NCBI RefSeq assembly: GCF_005116575.1
Contig: NZ_SWCN01000033.1
Coordinates: 1-41,330 of the forward strand
DNA from: Desulforhopalus sp. IMCC35007
GTDB taxonomy: Bacteria > Desulfobacterota > Desulfobulbia > Desulfobulbales > Desulfocapsaceae
Direction of reading: 5' to 3'
DNA length: 41,330 nucleotides
Part shown: positions 15,736 through 24,801 of the stretch, one piece after another
Layout of the letters: the number at the start of each line of letters is the position of its first letter
Numbering within the stretch: the stretch's first letter is position 1
Position numbers and translations under genes: made by a program
Notes under the pieces: generated by a model
The model's input: only the letters and a program-made list of their open reading frames with translations
Databases searched by the model: none
What the model was told of the DNA's origin: nothing

Positions 15736-18012
15736 ATGAAACCTTCAGCTCCTCCAGATAGGCTCGACAGCAAAAAGCCCTATAACGCGCAGCAGGTTCA
15801 ACAGAAAAGAAAACTTGTTCGACGGGCAATTTTCTTTTGTATTCTGCTTATTCCTCTTTTTATCTGGATTCAAAGCCAGCTCTTTGAAAGCAATTTACAG
15901 CTGCCCCATAACAACAATATTCTGATTTTCGCTCTTATAAATATTAATGTTCTGCTCGTTCTTTTTGTACTGTTTCTTGTCCTGAGAAACCTGGCTGAGC
16001 TCCTTTTTGAACGAAAAATCAATCGTCTGGGTAACAAGCTTAAAACAAAACTCATTGCCTCTTTTCTTTCGCTGACCCTGATTCCGACCATTCTCCTCTT
16101 TTTTGTTTCCCTGCAGTTTGTCTCTACCAGTATGGATTACTGGTTTAACGCCTCAATTGAAGATTCCTTAACTGAATCCTTGAAACTTGCACAATCCCTT
16201 CTCCATGAAAAAGAAGAGCAGGCCAATCAGATGAGTGAGGTTATTGCCAGCCAGCTCAATGAACTGAACCTTACCAACACCTCCGCCGTAAGCATCCAGG
16301 AAAATCTTGCGCAGATCCTCCGTTTTAATCCCATTAACGGGCCTGATGTCATTCGTCTGGTCACCGAAGATAGAAATTTTGAAATCACGGTGACAGGTCC
16401 CGAGCTGCGCAATGTCATTATTCCCAGCATCCCGGCGAGTGTTTACGAAAAAGTCCTGACTTCCCAGACAAAAGAGAATCTTCTACAGGAGTTAAAGACT
16501 GGAGATCTTGTCAATTGTATTTCAAGAATCACCGTAGGTCAGGAGCAAAAAGATACGGCCTTTCTGATCACCTCTTTACTGGTCAACCGCGATCAGCTCA
16601 CGAGCATGACAACAATTTCCCAGGGGATTGAAGGCTACAGACAACTCAAACATTTCAAGGAACCCTTTAAATTCTGGCTGCTGATTATCCTTCTTATCGT
16701 CACCTTACTCGTTATTTTTGCGGCAATCTGGTTCGGTTTGTATATCTCAAGAGGTATCACCGACCCACTCGAGAATCTTGTCCTTGCCACCAGAAGGGTA
16801 GCCGATGGCGATCTTGCCTTTAAGATGGAACGTGAATCCAACGATGAAATGGGCCTGCTCGTGGATTCATTTAACCAGATGACGGCCAACCTCAACCTGA
16901 GCAATCAGCGTCTTGCTGAAACTCATACCGCACTCGAGCTGAGCTCACAGGAATCGGAACAGCGCAGGCGGTATACAGAAATCATCCTGCAAAATGTTTC
17001 AGCGGGAGTCATTTCCCTTGATGAAACCGGAAAAATTACCACTATCAACAGATTCGCAGAAAAACTGCTCAATATCGACAAATCTCTCTTCATAGGGCTT
17101 GAATACAACCACGTTCTGCCTCCATATCAGGCAAAGATCGTTGATGACTTCATAGAGGAACTGAAGCTCACCGGTAAAACCACTGTGGAGCAGCACCTCA
17201 AACTCAATATTCTCGGTAAATACTATTCTCTTCTGGTCAATTTCACCCGACTTGAAGACGAAGAAAAACACCCCGTAGGCTTTGTTCTGGTCTTTGACAA
17301 CCTGACAAAGCTCGAAAAAATGCAGCGAATGGCTGCCTGGCGTGAGGTGGCCAGACGTATTGCTCATGAGATCAAGAATCCTCTTACCCCAATACAGCTT
17401 TCTGCACAAAGGCTGCGAAGGAGATATCCGGAGATACTCAAGGAAAAGGACAGCGTTTTCGATCAATGCACCAATACTATCATCACCCAGGTAGACGAAC
17501 TGAAAACCCTGGTGAGTGAATTTTCCCAATTCGCCCGGATGCCTAAGGTTCAGAAATCTCTCGACAACCTTGTAGAGCTTACGAAAAAAACACTTTTCCT
17601 CTACCAGGAAGCCCACAAGGAAATAACCTTTACCTGCACAGAACAGGAAAAAATTCCGGATTTTAGTTTTGACGGCGAGCAGATCAAACGGTGCCTTATA
17701 AATCTGCTGGATAATGCAGTTGCAGTTTTACCCGAGGGCGGTACAATAAATCTTGACCTCAGTCTCGGCGAAGAAAAAGACAGTGTTTTTCTCAAGGTTG
17801 CAGATAACGGACCTGGCATCACCAAAGAGAACAAACTCAAACTATTCGAACCTTATTTTTCAACGAAAAAGACAGGTACAGGGCTTGGCCTGGCTATCGT
17901 TTCCACAATTATTGCCGACCACAATGGTTATATTAGGGTACAGGATAATGAACCCACTGGTTCAGTTTTTATCATTGAGTTACCCATACAAAACCAGGTT
18001 GCACTCAAGTAG
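15736..18012 (+). CDS. ntrY: NtrY-type membrane sensor histidine kinase
   Basis: The 758-residue inner-membrane kinase has three N-terminal hydrophobic segments (about residues 30-50, 62-88 and 105-127), a periplasmic sensor region, a fourth segment (about 312-335), a HAMP linker, a PAS domain (about 410-510) and the kinase core. AHEIKNPLTPIQLSAQRL lies near residue 543, followed by NLLDNAVAVL, DNGPGI and GTGLGLAIV. This is the NtrY architecture of the NtrYX system, which controls nitrogen or redox-related genes depending on the organism. ntrX follows after 58 bases. Ribosome site is weak. Confidence 0.9.
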   Translation: MKPSAPPDRLDSKKPYNAQQVQQKRKLVRRAIFFCILLIPLFIWIQSQLFESNLQLPHNNNILIFALININVLLVLFVLFLVLRNLAELLFERKINRLGNKLKTKLIASFLSLTLIPTILLFFVSLQFVSTSMDYWFNASIEDSLTESLKLAQSLLHEKEEQANQMSEVIASQLNELNLTNTSAVSIQENLAQILRFNPINGPDVIRLVTEDRNFEITVTGPELRNVIIPSIPASVYEKVLTSQTKENLLQELKTGDLVNCISRITVGQEQKDTAFLITSLLVNRDQLTSMTTISQGIEGYRQLKHFKEPFKFWLLIILLIVTLLVIFAAIWFGLYISRGITDPLENLVLATRRVADGDLAFKMERESNDEMGLLVDSFNQMTANLNLSNQRLAETHTALELSSQESEQRRRYTEIILQNVSAGVISLDETGKITTINRFAEKLLNIDKSLFIGLEYNHVLPPYQAKIVDDFIEELKLTGKTTVEQHLKLNILGKYYSLLVNFTRLEDEEKHPVGFVLVFDNLTKLEKMQRMAAWREVARRIAHEIKNPLTPIQLSAQRLRRRYPEILKEKDSVFDQCTNTIITQVDELKTLVSEFSQFARMPKVQKSLDNLVELTKKTLFLYQEAHKEITFTCTEQEKIPDFSFDGEQIKRCLINLLDNAVAVLPEGGTINLDLSLGEEKDSVFLKVADNGPGITKENKLKLFEPYFSTKKTGTGLGLAIVSTIIADHNGYIRVQDNEPTGSVFIIELPIQNQVALK

Positions 18013-18070
18013 CTCAATTACGACAGAAGAAAGCAATACTATCCCCCACTTCTCTTTTCAACCGAAATCC

Positions 18071-19441
18071 ATGAGCAAAAGAATACTTATTATTGACGAT
18101 GAAGTCAGCATCCAGCGGTCGCTCGCAGGTATTTTAGAAGATGAAGGCTTTACTCCGGTAACCGCCTCTTCTGCAGAAGAAGGATTTGTATTGATGGAGG
18201 AGAATGTCGTCGATCTGGTACTCCTCGATATCTGGCTTGGGGACAATATGGACGGCATGACTGCACTGGAAAAAATTACAGCCATGTATAAAATTCCGGT
18301 TATCATGATCTCCGGCCACGGCACCATTGAAACCGCGGTTCAGGCCACACGTAAGGGCGCTTTTGATTTCATTGAAAAACCTCTGTCTTACGACAAGATC
18401 ATCCTGGCAATCACCAATGGTCTGCGCTTTGCCAAACTTGAACAGGAAAACAGAATTCTCCGGCAGGGTACGGCTCCAAAAGCCATCCTAACAGGGGAAA
18501 CACCTGTTATACTCGCCTTAAAAAAACAGATTGAGATGGTCGCCCCCACAGATGCCTGGGTACTGATCCGTGGAGAGCACGGGACCGGTAAAGAACTCGT
18601 TGCTCAATCAATACACCGCGCCTCTCAATCAGCCGACCAGCCTATGATTGAGGTGAACTGCGCCGCGATCCCGGAAGAGCTCATTGAATCGGAACTCTTC
18701 GGCCATGAAAAAGGCTCTTTCACTGGGGCCCACACCAGTAAACGTGGCAAATTTGATCAGGCCGACGGAGGCATTCTTTTTCTCGATGAGATCGGAGATA
18801 TGAGTCTCACAACCCAGGCAAAAATCCTGCGTATTCTTCAGGAACAGAAATTTGAGCGGGTGGGTGGCAACAAAACCATCAACGTCAATGTCAGGGTGCT
18901 TGCGGCCACCAATAAAAATCTTGAAGAGGAGATCGAGGCGGGCAACTTCAGAGCAGATCTCTTCTGGCGTCTCAACGTGGTGCCCATTCACGTCCCCAAC
19001 CTTGTCGACCGCCTCGAAGATATCCCCCTTCTGGTCTCAGCAGTACAGAAAAGTCTTCGGAGGAAAGCTCTTAAAGAAAAAATATTTTCTGAAGATGCCT
19101 ATGCAGCCCTCATGGAGCATCACTGGCCCGGTAACGTTAGAGAACTGAGAAATTTTATCGAACGGATGGTTATCATGTGCCAGGAGGAGACCATAACTGC
19201 AAACCATATCCGCCTGTTTCTCAATCCTGCAGGTAGCGCTGCCACCAGCAGTAGTAGCGGTAAAAGCCTCAGCCCATTTATGGAAGCTGACTATAAAACA
19301 GCCAAGCGACTCTTTGAAAAAGAATATTTACAACAAAAACTCTTGGCAAATGACAATAACATCTCTAAAACTGCCGAGCAGGTTGGCCTTGAACGAAGCC
19401 ACCTGCATAAAAAACTTAAATCTTTTGAACTTATTCAATAG
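18071..19441 (+). CDS. ntrX: NtrX-type sigma-54-dependent response regulator
   Basis: The 456-residue regulator has a receiver domain (ILIIDDE, phosphoacceptor in LVLLDIWLGD, Lys in FIEKP), a sigma-54 AAA+ domain and a C-terminal Fis-type helix-turn-helix (ISKTAEQVGLERSHLHKKL). The AAA+ domain shows Walker A GEHGTGKE, the sigma-54 contact loop GSFTGA, Walker B ILFLDEIGD and the arginine-finger segment. The Walker A second variable residue is His, an uncommon choice. I chose the ATG at 18071 (MSKRILIIDDE); the open frame to 17753 overlaps ntrY and is not used. It is the partner of the upstream kinase and should activate sigma-54 promoters. Confidence 0.92.
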   Translation: MSKRILIIDDEVSIQRSLAGILEDEGFTPVTASSAEEGFVLMEENVVDLVLLDIWLGDNMDGMTALEKITAMYKIPVIMISGHGTIETAVQATRKGAFDFIEKPLSYDKIILAITNGLRFAKLEQENRILRQGTAPKAILTGETPVILALKKQIEMVAPTDAWVLIRGEHGTGKELVAQSIHRASQSADQPMIEVNCAAIPEELIESELFGHEKGSFTGAHTSKRGKFDQADGGILFLDEIGDMSLTTQAKILRILQEQKFERVGGNKTINVNVRVLAATNKNLEEEIEAGNFRADLFWRLNVVPIHVPNLVDRLEDIPLLVSAVQKSLRRKALKEKIFSEDAYAALMEHHWPGNVRELRNFIERMVIMCQEETITANHIRLFLNPAGSAATSSSSGKSLSPFMEADYKTAKRLFEKEYLQQKLLANDNNISKTAEQVGLERSHLHKKLKSFELIQ

Positions 19442-19478
19442 GCTCCACCGACAACCTTAAACAACCATAGGAGATCAC

Positions 19479-20456
19479 ATGGTTTTTCCAGAATATAGAC
19501 CTCGAAGACTCAGAAAAAACAATGCCTTTCGGGCCCTCATCCGTGAAACAGAACTTTCTCCCGCCCAGTTTGTCTACCCTCTTTTTGTAATGCCGGGTAA
19601 AAATAAGCGGGAAGAGATCAGCTCCATGCCCGGAGTTTTCAGGCTCACCGTTGACCAACTTGAGAAAGAGGCAAGAGAATGCCTGGCCCTTGGAGTGAAC
19701 TCCATCATCCTCTTTGGTCTTCCTGAGAGTAAAGATGCAGTTGGTTCCGGTGCCCACGCTAAAAATGGCATTATTCAGACGGCAATCAGGGAAATCAAAA
19801 AGAAAGTACCCGAGATGCTCATCATAACCGATGTATGTCTTTGTGAATATACCGACCACGGGCACTGCGGCTGTCTGATAGACGAGACTGTAGACAACGA
19901 TGCGACCCTTGAAATCCTCGCAAAAACCGCTCTTTCCCATGCCCAGGCGGGTGCTGATATGGTAGCACCTTCTGACATGATGGACGGAAGGGTCGCGGAG
20001 ATACGGGCCTGCCTTGATGAGAATAATTTTGAATCCATCCCTATCATGAGCTATTCCGTGAAATACGCCTCTGCCTTCTACGGACCTTTCAGAGATGCCG
20101 CCGACTGTGCACCGCAGTTTGGTGACAGAAGAAGTTACCAGATGGATCCGGCCAACAGCCGTGAAGCGTTACGGGAAGCAACCCTTGACGTAGATGAGGG
20201 TGCTGATATCCTTATGGTTAAACCAGCTGTAGCCTATCTTGATATTATTTCAAGACTACGCGATGAATTCGACCTGCCCATCGCCGCCTATCATGTAAGC
20301 GGTGAGTATGCAATGATCAAAGCCGCAGCAGAAAAAGGCTGGATAGATGGAGACAGGGTGATGGAAGAGACTCTTCTTTCCATTAAAAGAGCGGGTGCGG
20401 ATATAATCATCACCTACTTTGCCAAAGATATGGCGAGAATTCTCAAAAACAGATAG
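19479..20456 (+). CDS. hemB: Delta-aminolevulinic acid dehydratase (porphobilinogen synthase)
   Basis: HemB joins two 5-aminolevulinate molecules into porphobilinogen, feeding haem, sirohaem and cobalamin. The 325-residue protein is of normal length. The zinc site [12 protein letters not shown] (three Cys, near residue 120) marks it as a zinc-type enzyme. The two active-site lysines lie near residues 194 (YSVKYAS) and 248 (MVKPA). A good ribosome site (AGGAG) precedes the ATG by about 7 bases. It begins 37 bases after ntrX, so it may be co-transcribed with the regulatory pair. A demand for tetrapyrrole fits the cobalamin-dependent reductase further on. Confidence 0.97.
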   Translation: MVFPEYRPRRLRKNNAFRALIRETELSPAQFVYPLFVMPGKNKREEISSMPGVFRLTVDQLEKEARECLALGVNSIILFGLPESKDAVGSGAHAKNGIIQTAIREIKKKVPEMLIITDVCLCEYTDHGHCGCLIDETVDNDATLEILAKTALSHAQAGADMVAPSDMMDGRVAEIRACLDENNFESIPIMSYSVKYASAFYGPFRDAADCAPQFGDRRSYQMDPANSREALREATLDVDEGADILMVKPAVAYLDIISRLRDEFDLPIAAYHVSGEYAMIKAAAEKGWIDGDRVMEETLLSIKRAGADIIITYFAKDMARILKNR

Positions 20457-20459
20457 TCC

Positions 20460-20712
20460 TCAGCCCGCATTTCTCAGTGATAAAGTTTTTTCGCAGGTCG
20501 AGACACAAGCCATGAAGCAGGTAAGCGCAGACTCCGGTAGCAAATTACTGCAAGTGGCTTGTAACGCTGCACCTGCGAAAAAATCTATTGACCCAAAAGG
20601 TGAGCTTTTTGTTGACACGAAAAACACCCTGTTTTCTGCGATAGTCAATTTTAAAAAATGAAATCATGTGGTTGAGTTTGTAATCAAAAGCCTCATGAGA
20701 AACGCAGGTTAG
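20460..20712. mobile_element. MITE-like element with imperfect terminal inverted repeats
   Basis: Starting four bases after the hemB stop, TCAGCCCGCATTTCTCA (20460-20476) is an imperfect inverted copy of TGAGAAACGCAGGTTAG (20696-20712). Between them lies a long nested hairpin (20486-20583). The element is about 250 bp, too short for a transposase, and has no supported gene; a Cys-rich minus-strand frame (20460-20648) is probably chance. Ends of the TGAGAAA-GC-GGG type occur beside some IS families, so a non-autonomous element is the likeliest reading. No clear target duplication was seen. Confidence 0.45.
20486..20583. repeat. Long nested imperfect hairpin (98 nt)
   Basis: TTTTTTCGCAGGT at 20486-20498 pairs with ACCTGCGAAAAAA at 20571-20583 (13 bp). 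Inside, ACAAGCCA pairs with TGGCTTGT (8 bp), and within that GCAGGTAA pairs with TTACTGC with one bulge. The stem has its T-run first and A-run last, opposite to a terminator in either direction. Confidence 0.65.
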
Positions 20713-20721
20713 CATGAAACA

Positions 20722-20771
20722 ACAAAGGGGACGTTGAATGCTATCAACGTCCCCTTTGTCTTTGTTTTTTT
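20722..20771 (+). terminator. Strong rho-independent terminator
   Basis: A perfect 16-bp stem (ACAAAGGGGACGTTGA with TCAACGTCCCCTTTGT) and a 6-base loop are followed by CTTTGTTTTTTT. It ends the hemB transcript on the plus strand. The stem could also slow transcripts from the convergent gene at 20784-21074, but its T-tract on that side is poor. Confidence 0.9.
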
Positions 20772-20783
20772 CAGTTCAGCCGT

Positions 20784-21074
20784 CTACGCCCGAATGTCCA
20801 GAAACTGTGCTGGTGCTCCACTACTTCGCTGCATCTCCTGATTATTCTGGGACTCGTTTTCCAACGCTGCTTCCGGAGCGGCCTGCGCTGAGGTCACTGC
20901 TGTACGGGCAAGTTCAAGTCCTTGTTGTGAAAACGACGTGACATCTGCAGTAAGCTGACTGGTACTATTTTCTTCTATTTCCTGATTTTCACTGCGGTCC
21001 CGCTGGATTTGATTTTCCCGACTGACCTGTTCCTGATATATAAGGGTCGTAACTCCACCCGATTCACCTATCAT
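20784..21074 (-). CDS. Small Gln/Glu/Ser-rich protein of unknown function
   Basis: The 96-residue product has no signal peptide or membrane segment. It is rich in Gln, Glu, Ser and Ala, and its middle (TADVTSFSQQGLELARTAVT) could be an amphipathic helix; the composition resembles small flagellar or secreted helper proteins, but I recognise no family. A strong ribosome site (AGGAG, 7 bases before ATG) and a palindrome shortly upstream (21109-21124) make it likely that it is a real gene. It follows the VanZ-like gene on the same strand after 130 bases. Confidence 0.6.
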   Translation of the reverse strand: MIGESGGVTTLIYQEQVSRENQIQRDRSENQEIEENSTSQLTADVTSFSQQGLELARTAVTSAQAAPEAALENESQNNQEMQRSSGAPAQFLDIRA

Positions 21075-21108
21075 AACCTTCTCCTGTTGAGCTTTCGTGA
21101 ACTTACTT

Positions 21109-21124
21109 TATACTGACAAGTATA
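21109..21124. promoter_or_regulatory. Inverted repeat upstream of the small unknown gene
   Basis: TATACT-gaca-AGTATA has perfect 6-bp arms with a 4-base spacer, 35 bases before the start of the 96-residue protein. It is a possible operator overlapping the promoter. Confidence 0.35.
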
Positions 21125-21204
21125 GGTTTCGTGAGAAAAAATTGCAAGGACGAGGGCAAAATAGTAGAAATTGGATTTTTCGCAGGGAAGATCAAGGCAG
21201 CATT

Positions 21205-21600
21205 TCAGGATACTTGCGCTATCTCCCGGGATCTTTGGACAAACAACCATGTCACACTGGCCAACACTCCCCCAAAGGTATCAGCACAAACATCTAAAAT
21301 ACTGACAAAGCGGCTGGGAACAAAATACTGATGAAACTCATCAGAGATTCCATACAGCAGACAAACAACAATTGTGTAGGCAACAGCTTTGAATGGCTGG
21401 CTTTGTTTAAAATCGTCCTTCCAGGCAAAACAAACCGTCGCCCCAAGGGCGGCGTAAGCTATCATGTGTGCGACAAGGTCGCTGTAGGCAAAGGCTGGCA
21501 GATGGATTTCGTCGCCGGGTTTACTGGAGAGAAAAAAAATAGTTCCCATAACGACGATCATGGGAACTATTTTATAGATTTTATACGGAGATGCGGTCAT
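21205..21600 (-). CDS. VanZ-like family membrane protein
   Basis: The 131-residue protein has about four hydrophobic segments and the VanZ-family pattern: FFLSSKPGD after the first helix, DLVAHMIAYAALGA, LYGISDEFHQYFVPSR and a last helix DVCADTFGGVLAS. The conserved SDEFHQ-F-P-R motif is intact. VanZ-like proteins are small inner-membrane proteins; the name comes from teicoplanin resistance, but most, including this one, have no proven link to it. Its start overlaps the stop of the SEC-C gene by four bases (ATGA), indicating translational coupling. Confidence 0.85.
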   Translation of the reverse strand: MTASPYKIYKIVPMIVVMGTIFFLSSKPGDEIHLPAFAYSDLVAHMIAYAALGATVCFAWKDDFKQSQPFKAVAYTIVVCLLYGISDEFHQYFVPSRFVSILDVCADTFGGVLASVTWLFVQRSREIAQVS

Positions 21601-22121
21601 ACCTCAGGACTGTTCGCAGCACTTGAAACGTGCACTTTTTCCAATTGCTCAGGAGTAAATCTCTTCCGGATTCTCCTTATTGCAGCACTCAGTTCTTTGC
21701 TTGGTCCCGCAGGAAGATCCATTACAGCTTTATCTGCATAGGCAGTCAAAACAATCTTTTTGTTGATCACCTCAAAGGTGTGACTCCAGTTGATCTCGAT
21801 GGTCTCACTGTTTTCATCGATTGGAACATCAAGCAGCTCACCACCTGCCGCCACCTGTACGCCATCACAATCGGTCATCTCCATCAGCCAGGCATCCCCC
21901 TCTGCCGTTGAGAAGAAGAAAAACACCCCAAGTTCGCGGCTCATGATCTTTCTATTCACCGCGTCCTCCTGGATCTGCTTTACCCCATCCATCAGAGTGA
22001 CCTTCATCGCCTGCTCAGGAGTTAAAGGCCGGAGGGCGTTTTTTTCCTTTAAGGCGCAGCAATGTTTAAACTTTTTTCCGCTGCGACAGGGGCATTTTTC
22101 GTTTCTGCCAATCTTTGCCAT
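21597..22121 (-). CDS. SEC-C motif protein
   Basis: The 174-residue protein opens with a SEC-C zinc motif, IGRNEKCPCRSGKKFKHCC (residues 4-22), the small metal-binding module also found at the end of SecA. The rest is an unrecognised domain of about 150 residues with a C-terminal basic segment (AAIRRIRKRFTPEQLE). The zinc site is complete (CPC...HCC). Function is not known; it is coupled to the VanZ-like gene (4-base overlap) and lies 32 bases after nrdJ. Confidence 0.8.
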   Translation of the reverse strand: MAKIGRNEKCPCRSGKKFKHCCALKEKNALRPLTPEQAMKVTLMDGVKQIQEDAVNRKIMSRELGVFFFFSTAEGDAWLMEMTDCDGVQVAAGGELLDVPIDENSETIEINWSHTFEVINKKIVLTAYADKAVMDLPAGPSKELSAAIRRIRKRFTPEQLEKVHVSSAANSPEV

Positions 22122-22153
22122 GAATCCAACCTCAGAACGAATTTATCTGGATA

Positions 22154-24325
22154 TTAAGAACATTTACTGTAACCGCATTCATGACAGGTTTCGCAACCCT
22201 CTTCAAAACGCAAAACCCCTGAACACTCAGGGCAGGAAGAAGAGAAACCCTGCTGAGTACCGGCCATAAATGATTTAAAAAGTTTACTCAGTTGAGCCGG
22301 AAGATCTAGCATATGGCCGCTCGACCTGTCAAGTTGTTTGATAATCTCATCCATGGGTACATTGAAACGCAAGGCAAGCGAGACCAGACGACAGGTTGTA
22401 GTCCACATGGTGGATTTATCTTTAAGATCAACGCGGTTATCAAACGGGAATTTCGCAAACACCTCCATTGGTTCTTCATTTTCGTCAAAACAGACAATAA
22501 TGTACACCGATTTCTGCTGCTGGTCTTTGACCTTGTATCGCTTCGCATCGAGGGTATCCGGCAGGTTCCTTTTCACAGGTCCCCGCTGAGAGACAACAGC
22601 CGTTTTATCTTTTGCTGATCCTTCTTTTGTATTTAACACCTGGTGGTCACGAGAGCCGTCGCGGTACACCGTAAGGCCCTTACATCCCAGTTTATACCCG
22701 GTGATATAGGAGAGTTTAACTTCTTCGCGAGAGGCATCGTTAGGCAGATTGATGGTTTTTGAGATCGAACTGTCAACACCACTTTTCTGCAGTTTGCCCT
22801 GCATCTTTATGTGATCCTCGGGTGCGATATCCTGGGCGGTACGAAAAATTTCCTGCCACTTCTGAGGAATTTCATCATGGCCTATAACGGTACCAGTATC
22901 TGCAACCTTGCTCATCAGCTCATCGGAATAAAAGCCCTGCTCTCTGGCAACCTTTTCAAACAGCTTATTCACCATGATAAGTCGGTCACCATCCATGACA
23001 TGTTTTACCATAACAATGGAAAAGTAAGGCTCACAGCCTGATCCGCAGTCAGCAATCATCGACACGGTCCCGGTTGGCTGAATGGAGGTAAGTGCTGCGT
23101 TTCTTCGTGGCTTATAGGTATTGACCGACGGGTCGTAGGCAGGAAAAGGTCCCTTCACCTCTGCCATCTCTATGGAGCATTCCTCTGAAGCATCTCTGAT
23201 AAGGGACATGACAGCAGAAGAGACCTCTCTGCCCTTTTCGCTCCCATAGGGAATTTCCAACTGGATGAGCATGTCGTGGAGACCCATGATTCCCAAACCG
23301 ATTTTTCTGGTTTTAAGGGTCATTTCCTTTATTTCAGGAATCGGGAATCGGTTACAGTCAATAACATTATCAAGAAAGATAGTAGCATAGCGTACGGTTT
23401 CTTTTAACCGGTCGTAATCGATCTCTTTATTTACTACATACTGGGCAAGATTGATCGAACCGAGGTTACAACTTTCGTAAGGGAGCAACCACTGTTCACC
23501 GCAAGGGTTGGTCGCCTCAAAATCTCCCAATTGCGGGGTCATGTTATCCCGGTTGGCAGAATCGATAAACAGTACTCCAGGCTCACCATTGTGCCAGGCC
23601 AGATCGACAATTTTTTCAAATACCATCCGTGCATCCAGAGAGCGAACAACCTGACCATTGCTGGGCTCAATCAGGTTATACTCGTCTCCATCTTCAACAG
23701 CCTGCATAAAAATATCGGTGACGCCAACACTGAAGTTGAAGTTGTTGAATTTCGTCTGGTCCTCTTTTGCGGTGATAAAATCCATGATATCTGGATGATC
23801 GATACGAAGAACCCCCATATTAGCCCCACGACGCTTACCACCCTGCTTGATCGTTTCTGTTGCAGCGTCAAAAACGGCGGCAAACGAAAGTGGACCTGAA
23901 GCAACACCCTGAGTGGATCTTACCGAAGCATTTTGAGAGCGAAGTCTTGAAAAGGAGTAACCGGTTCCACCACCTGTCTTGTGTACAAGAGCACCATTGC
24001 GGATCGCAGTAAAGATGCCATCCATTGAATCTTCAACGGGAAGAACAAAACAGGCAGACAGCTGACCAAGATCGGTACCAGCGTTCATAAGACAGGGCGA
24101 GTTGGGTAAAAAGTCCAACTTGTAAATCATGTTGAAGAACTCTTCACGAATCTCTTCGTAAAAATCCTGATCCTTATCGACTTTTGCGATGGCATCAGCA
24201 ACACGTCTTGCCAGTGTTTCCCACGTTTCACAGACTTCGCCTGCTGCATCTTTCAGATAGTATCTTCTAGCCAGAACTGTTTCGGCAGTAGCCGTCAAAA
24301 CCTGCTTAGTCATATCAGGTGTCAT
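22154..24325 (-). CDS. nrdJ: Adenosylcobalamin-dependent (class II) ribonucleoside-diphosphate reductase
   Basis: NrdJ reduces ribonucleotides to deoxyribonucleotides with a cobalamin-generated thiyl radical, so it works with or without oxygen and needs no radical-bearing partner subunit. The 723-residue protein has [20 protein letters not shown] (the active-site loop with its Cys) and the C-terminal redox/zinc tail CPEC...[12 protein letters not shown]. No ATP-cone is visible at the N-terminus. I chose the ATG at 24325 because AGAGG lies at a good distance; another ATG is at 24313. No cobalamin riboswitch was recognised upstream. SEC-C and VanZ-like genes follow closely on the same strand. 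Confidence 0.93.
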   Translation of the reverse strand: MTPDMTKQVLTATAETVLARRYYLKDAAGEVCETWETLARRVADAIAKVDKDQDFYEEIREEFFNMIYKLDFLPNSPCLMNAGTDLGQLSACFVLPVEDSMDGIFTAIRNGALVHKTGGGTGYSFSRLRSQNASVRSTQGVASGPLSFAAVFDAATETIKQGGKRRGANMGVLRIDHPDIMDFITAKEDQTKFNNFNFSVGVTDIFMQAVEDGDEYNLIEPSNGQVVRSLDARMVFEKIVDLAWHNGEPGVLFIDSANRDNMTPQLGDFEATNPCGEQWLLPYESCNLGSINLAQYVVNKEIDYDRLKETVRYATIFLDNVIDCNRFPIPEIKEMTLKTRKIGLGIMGLHDMLIQLEIPYGSEKGREVSSAVMSLIRDASEECSIEMAEVKGPFPAYDPSVNTYKPRRNAALTSIQPTGTVSMIADCGSGCEPYFSIVMVKHVMDGDRLIMVNKLFEKVAREQGFYSDELMSKVADTGTVIGHDEIPQKWQEIFRTAQDIAPEDHIKMQGKLQKSGVDSSISKTINLPNDASREEVKLSYITGYKLGCKGLTVYRDGSRDHQVLNTKEGSAKDKTAVVSQRGPVKRNLPDTLDAKRYKVKDQQQKSVYIIVCFDENEEPMEVFAKFPFDNRVDLKDKSTMWTTTCRLVSLALRFNVPMDEIIKQLDRSSGHMLDLPAQLSKLFKSFMAGTQQGFSSSCPECSGVLRFEEGCETCHECGYSKCS

Positions 24326-24801
24326 GGGGAACCTCTTTGTCGAAAATTATTAAATCAAGAAATGTAAAACTGTAGATATGTATATTTCATCTGTGGAAAC
24401 AGATATGCGAAAAAGCGCTGATTTATGTGAAATTCAACGACACACGCAGCACCTTTATACACCACATTTGCGTAGCCGCCAAGAACAAACTACAACATGT
24501 TGTGTCTTTTTTCAATTGGTACACATTTCCAGGGAGTTCAGAAAAATCTGTTTTTTTCAACAAAAAAGATTCATCTAAAGACATTTTTATCCGCAATCAG
24601 GAGATCCCTCTGCGACCCCTTACAGATAAAGACATACAAGACAATACCTCTATACAAATGTTATGAAAGAGAATTGATTCAACGATCATAGCCGGAGGGA
24701 AATGCCAAAAAATAGACCACTGGGCGTTTATTCACCCAACCGTCCCTCAACAAAAGCTTTTGACATATATTACCCGACTCAGGCAGGTTATCTGGGCCGG
24801 A
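24326..24801. other. Intergenic region between nitroreductase and nrdJ
   Basis: This 476-base AT-rich region contains only short chance frames. ACAACATGTTGT at 24492-24503 is a perfect 12-bp palindrome about 170 bases before nrdJ. It resembles half of an NrdR box, but the second box expected about 31 bases away is not clear. A weak hairpin (TGGG/CCCA, 24718-24738) with a T-rich flank could end the nitroreductase transcript. Confidence 0.4.

Noticed and set aside
17753-18070. N-terminal extension of ntrX
   Set aside because: It overlaps the end of ntrY in another frame; the receiver domain begins at 18071.
18590-18600. His in Walker A of NtrX (GEHGTGKE) as a sign of inactivation
   Set aside because: The position is variable in the family, and the Gly, Lys and following residues needed for ATP binding are intact.
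20460-20648. Cys-rich minus-strand ORF of 62 codons behind hemB
   Set aside because: It covers the inverted-repeat hairpin, has no ribosome site, and its composition follows from the repeat.
24492-24503. NrdR box upstream of nrdJ
   Set aside because: Only one partial box is seen; the second, properly spaced box that NrdR needs is not evident.
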